Shown here: piece after piece, positions 1-5,428 of the stretch | Layout: each line of letters begins with the position of its first letter | How positions within the stretch are numbered: position 1 is the first letter of the stretch | From: an uncultured Coriobacteriaceae bacterium | GTDB lineage: Bacteria > Actinomycetota > Coriobacteriia > Coriobacteriales > Eggerthellaceae | Assembly (NCBI GenBank): GCA_900539675.1 | Contig: UQDJ01000071.1 | Location: forward strand, 1 to 5,428 | Length of the DNA: 5,428 bases | Reading direction: 5' to 3' | The notes under the pieces: model-generated | Told to the model about the DNA's origin: nothing | The model's database searches: none | Seen by the model: the letters and a program-made list of their open reading frames with translations, nothing else | Translations under genes and position numbers: made by a program

Positions 1-78
1 AGGATAAACCGTGAAGGGCTGACCCATAACCTGTTCACCGATGCTCAGCCACCGTTTATGAACATTCAATTAACGTGA
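1..78 (+). CDS. Possible 3' end of an unidentified upstream gene (partial)
   Basis: Frame 1 is open from the window edge to a TGA at 76-78, giving a 25-residue tail that ends PFMNIQLT. The other two forward frames meet stops within the first 15 bases. A run of 25 open codons is not rare by chance, so this is weak support. If real, the gene ends about 12 bases before the -35 element of the alsT promoter, with no clear terminator between, so some read-through into the alsT leader is possible. I do not recognise the protein and assign no function. A divergent gene on the minus strand starting near 27 or 65 is an alternative, but no good ribosome binding site supports it. Confidence 0.35.
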   Translation, partial: RINREGLTHNLFTDAQPPFMNIQLT

Positions 79-90
79 CTTAATTGGGAC

Positions 91-119
91 TTGCACGCAT
101 TCTACGCGTGTCCTATATT
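91..119 (+). promoter_or_regulatory. Candidate sigma-70-type promoter for the riboswitch-alsT unit
   Basis: TTGCAC (91-96) and TATATT (114-119) are separated by 17 bases. The -10 matches the TATAAT consensus at 5 of 6 positions; the -35 matches at only 3 of 6. Transcription would start near 125-127, leaving a leader of about 265 nt that begins just before the first leader hairpin, which fits the position of the riboswitch. The spacer contains an inverted repeat (CACGC 94-98 and GCGTG 106-110) that could be an operator or chance. Confidence 0.45.
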
Positions 120-142
120 CATCGTCATGTAATTTCGTTGAA

Positions 143-179
143 GCTTCTGGAATCGCTTATCACGCGCGAAACCGGAAGT
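143..179 (+). other. Structured leader hairpin 5' of the glycine aptamer
   Basis: GCTTCTGG (143-150) pairs with CCGGAAGT (172-179), including two G-T wobbles. After a symmetric AA/AA internal loop, TCGC (153-156) pairs with GCGA (166-169). This gives 12 pairs closing a 9-base loop, ending 8 bases before the aptamer's outer stem. Single-aptamer glycine riboswitches are known to keep a reduced second-domain stem ('ghost aptamer') on one side; this hairpin is a candidate for it on the 5' side. The pairing is seen; the role is inferred. Confidence 0.5.
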
Positions 180-187
180 GGAGAAAA

Positions 188-314
188 CTCTGGAGAACTC
201 TTAAATGAGTGCCGACGGTGCAAGGCATCTGTGGCTATCTGCGAAGCTCATCACCGCTTCTTAGGTGATAATTCGTTGCACGGTATGCTGAATCTCTCAG
301 GCAAAAGGACAGAG
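188..314 (+). promoter_or_regulatory. Glycine riboswitch, single aptamer
   Basis: This matches the glycine riboswitch aptamer core. The conserved 3' block CAGGCAAAAGGACAGAG lies at 298-314, and the internal block GCCGACGGTGCAA at 211-223. The outer stem is CTCTG (188-192) with CAGAG (310-314). An inner stem pairs GAGA (193-196) with TCTC (293-296). A small hairpin is ACTC/GAGT (197-200 with 207-210). The long variable arm is closed by GTGCAA (218-223) with TTGCAC (276-281) and tipped by ATCACC (250-255) with GGTGAT (264-269). I find only one copy of the 3' block, so this is a singlet and not the tandem cooperative form. It sits in the leader of a glycine/alanine symporter gene, a known context for the class. 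Confidence 0.92.
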
Positions 315-346
315 ACGGTCATTACATCCGCCACTGAGCTTTATAG

Positions 347-383
347 CTTCCTAGGTTTTCTCTATCCGATGCGACCTAGGAGG
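347..383 (+). promoter_or_regulatory. Expression-platform hairpin sequestering the alsT ribosome binding site
   Basis: CTTCCTAGGTT (347-357) pairs with GACCTAGGAGG (373-383) over 11 consecutive pairs, two of them G-T, around a 15-base loop. The 3' arm contains the complete AGGAGG of alsT, so folding would hide the ribosome binding site. No T-tract follows, which argues for translational control and not termination. A competing small hairpin, GAGCT (336-340) with AGCTT (345-349), overlaps the 5' arm and would open the sequestering stem. How glycine binding shifts the balance cannot be read from sequence alone. Confidence 0.7.
378..383 (+). promoter_or_regulatory. Consensus ribosome binding site that fixes the alsT GTG start
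   Basis: AGGAGG lies 8 bases before GTG at 392. This spacing selects the GTG as the start. The ATG at 396 is in another frame and reaches a stop after five codons. Confidence 0.88.
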
Positions 384-391
384 TTAAGAGC

Positions 392-1834
392 GTGAATGAA
401 CTACTTGGCATAGTCCAAACCATTAATTCCTGCCTGTCAAACTACGTATTAATCATTTTATTGATTGGTACTGGCTTGTACTTCACCATTCGCACACGCT
501 TCGTGCAGCTGCGTTGCTTCCCGGAAGGTTTGCGCCGTTTGTTTGGCGGCTTTTCCTTAAATGGTAAGAAGCACAAGTCCGGCATGAGCTCGTTTCAGGC
601 AGTTGCAACCGCAATAGCTGCTCAGGTGGGCACCGGTAACATTGTTGGTGCCTGCGGTGCCATTCTTGTTGGTGGTCCTGGCGCAATTTTTTGGATGTGG
701 GTTATCGCCTTTTTAGGTATGGCAACAAACTATGCTGAAGCGGTTTTAGCACAAAAGACTCGTAAAGTTGATGAAGACGGTACCGTACATGGTGGCCCTG
801 TGTACTACATTAAATCTGCGTTCCACGGTAAATTTGGTACCTTCTTGGCCGGCTTTTTTGCAGTAGCTATCATCTTGGCTTTAGGCTTTATGGGGTGCAT
901 GGTTCAATCCAACTCCATCGCTTCCACCTGTGCTACCGCCTTTGGCGTACCTTCCTGGGTCATTGGAATTTTGGTGGTCATAGTTGCAGGCTTTATCTTT
1001 ATTGGAGGCGTAAGTCGTATTGCCGCTGTAACAGAAAAAGTTGTGCCGTTTATGGCAATCATTTATCTGGTAGGCGGCCTTATTGTTTTGATTGCTAACG
1101 CTTCTCACGTGGGTGCCGCATTTGGCTTAATCTTCGAATGTGCCTTCAACCCACAAGCATCCGTTGGTGGCGTGACCTTCGGCCTAATTGCTGCTTTGTC
1201 TCAAGGCGCAAAGCGTGGCTTGTTCTCCAACGAAGCAGGCATGGGCTCTACCCCACACGCCCATGCTATGGCCAATGTTAAAACCCCGCATGAACAGGGT
1301 GTTGTTGCACTCATCTGCGTATTCGTAGACACCTTTATCGTTGTAACCATTACAGCATTGGTAACTATCACGGTGCTCTATACAGGTGACGGTCCGTTGG
1401 CTCTCGGAAACTATGAGGGCGTCGATAAGACCAACATGGCTCAGCTTGCCTTCGGAAGTGTTTTCGGTTCGTTTGGCGGCAATGCTTTTGTGGCTATCTG
1501 CCTGTTGTTCTTCGCATTCTCTACAATCATCAGTTGGAATCTGTTTGCGAAGATCAACGTAATGTATCTTTTTGGCAAAAAGGGCGTACCGGTATTCATG
1601 GCTATCGCTTTGCTATTTATTTTCTTGGGTTCGCTGCTTTCCAACGACCTGGTATGGGAGTTGGCAGACATGTTCAACCAGCTTATGGTTTTACCCAACG
1701 CTATTGCTCTTATCGCCTTGGGTAGTGCCGTATCGATGTGCGCGCGTTCGCATGGCAAAAAGATGGTCATTAAACAAAACGACCCCAAGGGATTCAAAGA
1801 AGCTGAAGCTGAATTGAAAGCTGAACACGAATAA
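392..1834 (+). CDS. alsT: Alanine/glycine:cation symporter (AGCS family, AlsT type)
   Basis: This is a complete 480-residue inner-membrane transporter of the Na_Ala_symp family, which takes up alanine and/or glycine with Na+ (or H+). The length is normal for the family. The family signature GGPGAIFWMW is at residues 94-103. The conserved TAIAAQVGTGNIVG stretch is at 73-86, and GLFSNEAGMGSTPHAHA at 276-292. About 11 hydrophobic segments are visible, near residues 18-34, 93-112, 150-170, 187-207, 217-236, 303-330, 362-385, 400-417 and 425-447 among others. The tail (453-480) is charged and probably cytoplasmic. The start is GTG with AGGAGG 8 bases upstream. The glycine riboswitch in its leader favours glycine as a physiological substrate. 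One deviation: where many family members read GWYYYGE late in the protein, this one reads SWNLFAK (381-387). It is transcribed alone and ends in a strong terminator. Confidence 0.95.
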   Translation: MNELLGIVQTINSCLSNYVLIILLIGTGLYFTIRTRFVQLRCFPEGLRRLFGGFSLNGKKHKSGMSSFQAVATAIAAQVGTGNIVGACGAILVGGPGAIFWMWVIAFLGMATNYAEAVLAQKTRKVDEDGTVHGGPVYYIKSAFHGKFGTFLAGFFAVAIILALGFMGCMVQSNSIASTCATAFGVPSWVIGILVVIVAGFIFIGGVSRIAAVTEKVVPFMAIIYLVGGLIVLIANASHVGAAFGLIFECAFNPQASVGGVTFGLIAALSQGAKRGLFSNEAGMGSTPHAHAMANVKTPHEQGVVALICVFVDTFIVVTITALVTITVLYTGDGPLALGNYEGVDKTNMAQLAFGSVFGSFGGNAFVAICLLFFAFSTIISWNLFAKINVMYLFGKKGVPVFMAIALLFIFLGSLLSNDLVWELADMFNQLMVLPNAIALIALGSAVSMCARSHGKKMVIKQNDPKGFKEAEAELKAEHE

Positions 1835-1912
1835 TCCTACCAGCAACCATGCTCGATGCTAGGTGTGGGCCTCGACAGACCTCAACGGGTAAACATTTGC
1901 ATTCTGCATGAT

Positions 1913-1940
1913 GATGGCACCCTTTTGGGTGCCATCTTTT
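1913..1940 (+). terminator. Intrinsic terminator of alsT
   Basis: GATGGCACCC (1913-1922) and GGGTGCCATC (1927-1936) form a perfect 10-bp stem with a TTTT loop, followed by TTTT (1937-1940). The T-tract is only on the plus-strand side. On the minus strand the same stem is followed by ATCATGCAG, so it should stop alsT transcripts far better than uca-atzF transcripts. The T-tract overlaps the last two bases of the atzF stop codon. Confidence 0.88.
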
Positions 1941-3300
1941 ACTTCTGTGCATCAAGCAATAACCGAGCTACCCCTTCAACATAATTCTGTCGCTTTGCTG
2001 GAGCAAACAAGGTGATACCAAAGGGTAAATCCCTGTCGGCGAATCCCATCGGGATTGCCAGCGCTACCATGTCTAACAAATTGCAGTGGTTGGTATATAA
2101 GCCCATAAGCGAATTCGTTTGAATAGGATCATTTCTAACCTCATCGCGTGTAAAAGTACCACCACAAGTTGGCAATATGAGAACCGCGTTATCAAGCTCT
2201 TCGTTGGTTATATGACGAATCTTTTGTAAGAAGTGAGAAGCTTTAAATACCGATGCTGCCGTATAGGCCGGTTTAGCTCCACTGCGTAAAATAGTCTCAG
2301 TAACCGGCAAGGTGGCACCTGGATGGCTTTCAACAAAGTCACCTAAATCTGCCCAACGTTCCGCAACCCAAGGTCCGCCATACAAAACCTCAGCAGCGTC
2401 TGAAAGCAATGTGGTATCATACCGCTCGCATTCCAATCCTTCAGATTGTGCAGCCTGCTGAACTACGTCACACGCTTCATCCCATGCTGAATGGTATAAA
2501 GAGCCAAACGCTCCATAAAATTGAGGCGTATTAGCTGGAACCAACACCCTCTCAGGCAGACCTTCCGTAATTCGTTGATAACGTTTGGACCAAATACAAT
2601 CCGGATCATATCCCGCCACAATATCATCAACACATTCCGCATCGTCTAAGGTATGGGCAAACACCGTCACGCAATCAAGACTGGCGCAAGCAGGAACAAC
2701 CCCTTTCGTTGACCAGGAACCCAAGGGGGGCTTGAACCCAATAAGATTGTTTAGAGCTGCAGGAACGCGACCGGATCCTGCCGTATCAGTACCTAAGGCA
2801 AATGCAGCCATTCCCAGTGCTACTGCTACCGCAGAACCTGAGGAGGATCCACCACTAATAAGATCCGGTCGAAGCGCATTGTGGCATTCTCCATAGGGAC
2901 TTCGCGTACCCACCAGACCCGTTGCAAACTGATCCAGATTAGTTTTTCCAACCAAAATAGCGCCGGCTTCAATGAGCAATTGCACTACCGTCGCATGCTC
3001 AGATGGCACATAGGTATAACCGGGGCAACCTGCCGTAGTTGGCATTCCTGCCACATCAATATTGTCTTTCACGGCAAAGGGAATACCGTAGAGCGGCAAT
3101 TCTGCACCTGCCTCTAGGCGCGCTTGCACAGCTTGCACTTGATCAAGGATAGCCTCCAAACTTGGTGGCACCACCCACACGTTATACTCACTGGTCTCAT
3201 CTGCACGCTGCACAACTCTTTCCATTATCTGATCAACGGAATAGTCGCCTCGCTTATAGCCAGCCTGCAATGAGGAAATAGTAAAACCCTTATCTAACAT
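1939..3300 (-). CDS. atzF: Allophanate hydrolase, amidase domain only
   Basis: This cytoplasmic enzyme hydrolyses allophanate to ammonia and CO2, the second step of the urea carboxylase route. It has 453 residues, all in one amidase-signature domain. The Ser-cisSer-Lys triad can be placed as Lys78 (in FAVKDN), Ser152 (GGSSSGS, 150-156) and Ser176 (GTDTAGSGRVPAA, 170-182). The 24-residue spacing of the two serines is that of the family. GTDTAGSGRVP and the later PTCGGTFTRDEV and LMGLYTNHCNLLDMVALAIPMGF regions are typical of allophanate hydrolases and not of generic amidases or GatA. Characterised AtzF proteins are about 600 residues and carry a C-terminal domain; here the protein stops just after LPFGITLFAPA, so that domain is absent. 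The ATG at 3300 is the only plausible start because an in-frame stop lies about 12 codons upstream. The gene is downstream of uca on the same strand. Confidence 0.93.
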   Translation of the reverse strand: MLDKGFTISSLQAGYKRGDYSVDQIMERVVQRADETSEYNVWVVPPSLEAILDQVQAVQARLEAGAELPLYGIPFAVKDNIDVAGMPTTAGCPGYTYVPSEHATVVQLLIEAGAILVGKTNLDQFATGLVGTRSPYGECHNALRPDLISGGSSSGSAVAVALGMAAFALGTDTAGSGRVPAALNNLIGFKPPLGSWSTKGVVPACASLDCVTVFAHTLDDAECVDDIVAGYDPDCIWSKRYQRITEGLPERVLVPANTPQFYGAFGSLYHSAWDEACDVVQQAAQSEGLECERYDTTLLSDAAEVLYGGPWVAERWADLGDFVESHPGATLPVTETILRSGAKPAYTAASVFKASHFLQKIRHITNEELDNAVLILPTCGGTFTRDEVRNDPIQTNSLMGLYTNHCNLLDMVALAIPMGFADRDLPFGITLFAPAKRQNYVEGVARLLLDAQK

Positions 3301-3407
3301 TGCGATTCTCTTTCTGATCCAATAATCATTTCATTTCATAGTGATGCACGGGTCCTGAATATATCGATGCATAATACTTCCTAAGACTGCTTGTTGGGAT
3401 ATCGTTG
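3301..3407 (-). other. uca-atzF intergenic spacer with weak atzF ribosome binding site
   Basis: On the minus strand this 107-base spacer follows the uca TAA. It carries only a weak purine-rich Shine-Dalgarno-like AGAAAGAGA about 7 bases before the atzF ATG. I see no terminator hairpin with a T-tract, so co-transcription with uca is likely. A TATTAT and a TATATT could act as -10 elements, but neither has a good -35 at 17 bases. Confidence 0.5.
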
Positions 3408-5428
3408 TTAACACGGTCTGAGAACAACCAGGACCTGGCCCGCTTCAACCACATCACCCGGATGGACTGCCACCGATTCAACTAATCCATCAATAGGAGC
3501 TTCTGCAGGAAATTCCATCTTCATGCTTTCAAGCACGACGATCGCCTCCCCCTTAGAAACACGCTGGCCTACGGAGACATTTACTTTCCATACACCGCCA
3601 GAAAGCGATGCAGAAACTGGCAGACAGCCATCTGGAATCTGCACTTCAGCAAAGGTGTGGGCTTCTGGTTCTTCGGATACAAACGTATCGAGACCCTGTT
3701 CAACCCAGCGTTGATACTCAGCGTTAAAAGCCGCTTCGCGTTTAGCTTTAAACTCAGCAATGCTTTTTGCATGATCATCCACAAAGGCACGATAGTCCGC
3801 CAAAGAGAACGTGGTCTTTTCGATACGAACATTGAAGCGTCCGCGTAAGTTGTCCTCCCGCATCGAAAGTAACTCATCCGCTGTAACGGGATAAAACTTG
3901 ATCTGATCGAAGAAATCCAACAGCCATGGTTTGCCTTCAGTAAATGTATCCGTTACCTGAACCGGATTCCACATCTGAGTAGTACGGCCCACCAGCTGAT
4001 ACCCGCCAGGACCTTCCATGCCATATACACACAGATAGGCGCCACCGATGCCTACAGCATTTTCAGGTGTCCAAGGACGAGCAGGATTATATTTTGTTGT
4101 AACCAAACGCTGGCGAGGATCAATGGGTGTTGCCACAGGAGCACCCAAATACACATCGCCCAATCCCAAAACCAAATAAGTAGCATTAAATACGATGTCA
4201 TAGACATCATTGATACTATCCAACCCATTAATGCGACGAATAAACTCAGGATTGGATGGACACCATGGAGCATCGGGACGGGTCGTTTCCTGATAACGGC
4301 GCGCCGCTAGCTGGGCCTGCGGGTCATCCCATGAAAGGGGTAAATGGACGATACGAGAAGGCACCGTAACGTTTTGCAAATCAGGCAAATCTGCATCTGC
4401 CTTCACAATGGTTGAAAGTACCTTCTCGGCGCTAACCACTGAAGGGTCAAAATGTACCTGAAGCGATCGAATACCGGGCGTGATATCAATGACCGGCAGT
4501 TCGGAATCAAGCAATGCGCGCATCAATACATGAATACGAAAGCGTAGGGTGATATGCAATTCACGGGGCCCATATTCAACCATCAGCGCATCTTCGCCCG
4601 ATCGACGAATACAAATGGCTTCTTCACCCTGACCAGCTTCATACAAAATGGCACTTTGAGGGTCAACTTGGACCGGATGAGGAAGGGCATAGGGATGCTC
4701 ATGATCCGATGCCAGTAAATCGAGTGCTCGTTGCACATCCTGCAAAGCATCATGGCCCTGCTGGGATGCAATATGAGCAATCCACTGGATGATGTTTTCC
4801 TGTTCAACGCGCAGGGCATCTGCCTGAGTCGGAGACAGAACTTGAAAATGCACTTCATCTCCCGGCTTTAACTGGCCAAGCTTCCAACGCTGAGACATAG
4901 CAGTTACTACTGGGCACACAAACCCACCCAGCGATGGACCATCAGGTCCTAACAAAATAGGCTGATCCCCTGTCAGATCAAGCGCACCAAAAGAATAAGG
5001 AGTGTCATGTACGTTGGAAGGATGCAGACCCGCCTCGCCTCCATCAGTGCGTGCCCATAAAGGAGCCGGCCCATTCAAACGCACTCCTGTACGCGCGGAA
5101 TCGTAAGCAACGGTATAGGAACTCTGAGTCAGATGAACAAGACAGTCCGAGAGTAGAAACTCTTTCGTACACATAGGTCCTGCCAGAACGCCAACTGTCC
5201 AAGATGATTCAATGGGAGCTTGCAATGCAGCAGGCATGCACAATCCCTCATAGGTGTTGGTATACGCTTTGACGTCTTTGAGATTCAGCACGTCACCCAC
5301 ACGCAAACATCTGCCTCCATGGCCACCAAATCCACCGTCGATAAAGGTTGAAGCACTATTGAAAATGAGAGGCATATCAAGCCCGCCAGCAATAAGGATA
5401 TACGAGCGCATTCCTGTTTGGGCCATAC
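3408..5428 (-). CDS. uca: Urea carboxylase, C-terminal part (carboxyltransferase and biotin carrier domains); 5' truncated by the window edge
   Basis: Urea carboxylase uses ATP and bicarbonate to carboxylate urea to allophanate, the substrate of the next gene. Counting from the Met codon at 5426-5424, 672 residues are visible. Residues about 1-205 are the later part of the KipA-like (AHS2) carboxyltransferase half, with GGFGGHGGR (31-39), ARTDGGEAGLHPSN (125-138) and DGPSLGGFVCPV (162-173). Residues about 265-485 are the KipI-like (AHS1) half, with TPGIRSLQVHFD (316-327), the DAPWCPSNPEFIRRINGLDS stretch from 385, and GLGDVYLGAP (421-430). Residues about 595-671 are the biotinyl domain, with ESMKM and the biotinylated Lys at 636 (codon 3521-3519). 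Full-length proteins have about 1200 residues, so the N-terminal biotin carboxylase domain should lie beyond the edge. The Met at 5426 is internal: it falls inside AHS2 and is not a start. These multi-domain motifs match urea carboxylase better than KipI/KipA (PxpBC). A guanidine carboxylase with the same architecture remains possible. Confidence 0.95.
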   Translation of the reverse strand, partial: MAQTGMRSYILIAGGLDMPLIFNSASTFIDGGFGGHGGRCLRVGDVLNLKDVKAYTNTYEGLCMPAALQAPIESSWTVGVLAGPMCTKEFLLSDCLVHLTQSSYTVAYDSARTGVRLNGPAPLWARTDGGEAGLHPSNVHDTPYSFGALDLTGDQPILLGPDGPSLGGFVCPVVTAMSQRWKLGQLKPGDEVHFQVLSPTQADALRVEQENIIQWIAHIASQQGHDALQDVQRALDLLASDHEHPYALPHPVQVDPQSAILYEAGQGEEAICIRRSGEDALMVEYGPRELHITLRFRIHVLMRALLDSELPVIDITPGIRSLQVHFDPSVVSAEKVLSTIVKADADLPDLQNVTVPSRIVHLPLSWDDPQAQLAARRYQETTRPDAPWCPSNPEFIRRINGLDSINDVYDIVFNATYLVLGLGDVYLGAPVATPIDPRQRLVTTKYNPARPWTPENAVGIGGAYLCVYGMEGPGGYQLVGRTTQMWNPVQVTDTFTEGKPWLLDFFDQIKFYPVTADELLSMREDNLRGRFNVRIEKTTFSLADYRAFVDDHAKSIAEFKAKREAAFNAEYQRWVEQGLDTFVSEEPEAHTFAEVQIPDGCLPVSASLSGGVWKVNVSVGQRVSKGEAIVVLESMKMEFPAEAPIDGLVESVAVHPGDVVEAGQVLVVLRPC

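Noticed and set aside
188..357. Tandem (two-aptamer) glycine riboswitch
   Set aside because: Only one copy of the CAGGCAAAAGGACAGAG core and one GCCGACGGTGCAA block exist in the leader.
84..395. An open frame of 103 codons on the plus strand ahead of alsT
   Set aside because: It would start at TTG upstream of the candidate promoter, has no ribosome binding site, runs through the glycine aptamer, and its product shows no protein-like pattern. The conserved RNA explains the region.
1441..1797. Minus-strand open frame of 118 codons opposite alsT
   Set aside because: It is antisense to conserved transmembrane coding sequence with no ribosome binding site or recognisable domain; a shadow of alsT.
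2585..3117. Plus-strand open frames opposite atzF
   Set aside because: They overlap the conserved amidase signature on the other strand and resemble no known protein; shadows.
3352..3378. Possible separate promoter for atzF in the 107-base spacer (TATTAT or TATATT as -10)
   Set aside because: Neither has a credible -35 at the right distance; AT-rich words of this kind are expected by chance.
4583..4858. Minus-strand open frame out of register within uca
   Set aside because: It lies inside a continuous, well-conserved uca frame and has no features of its own.
1..5428. Mobile elements, CRISPR arrays, tRNA or rRNA genes
   Set aside because: No regularly spaced repeats, terminal inverted repeats, transposase or integrase motifs, or tRNA-like folds were recognised.

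Overview
The window comes from a bacterium of intermediate G+C content. It holds two convergent transcription units about amino-acid uptake and urea nitrogen assimilation. A strong AGGAGG ribosome binding site before alsT, a glycine riboswitch on a symporter gene, and a urea carboxylase/allophanate hydrolase pair in place of urease suggest a Gram-positive-like or gut/oral anaerobe, possibly Coriobacteriia. That assignment is an impression from protein style only; the sequence does not prove it.

Plus strand, left half. Bases 1-78 may be the last 25 codons of an unidentified gene. A candidate promoter (91-119) then starts a leader of about 265 nt. In order, the leader carries a bulged hairpin (143-179), a single well-conserved glycine riboswitch aptamer (188-314), and an 11-bp hairpin (347-383) whose 3' arm contains the whole Shine-Dalgarno sequence of the next gene. 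That gene, alsT (392-1834), starts at GTG and encodes a complete alanine/glycine:cation symporter. The layout points to glycine control of symporter translation. A strong intrinsic terminator (1913-1940) ends the unit.

Minus strand, right half. A urea carboxylase gene (uca) runs off the right edge. Its C-terminal 674 or so codons are present: part of the KipA-like carboxyltransferase domain, the whole KipI-like domain, and the biotin carrier domain with ESMKM. After 107 bp comes atzF (3300-1939), allophanate hydrolase. Together they would carry out urea + HCO3- + ATP -> allophanate -> 2 NH3 + 2 CO2, the ATP-dependent alternative to urease. A guanidine-based route sharing the same enzyme types cannot be excluded. 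This AtzF ends right after its amidase domain and lacks the usual C-terminal domain; its stop codon lies in the T-tract of the alsT terminator.

No unknown protein system was found. The least ordinary parts are the riboswitch expression platform and the short AtzF.
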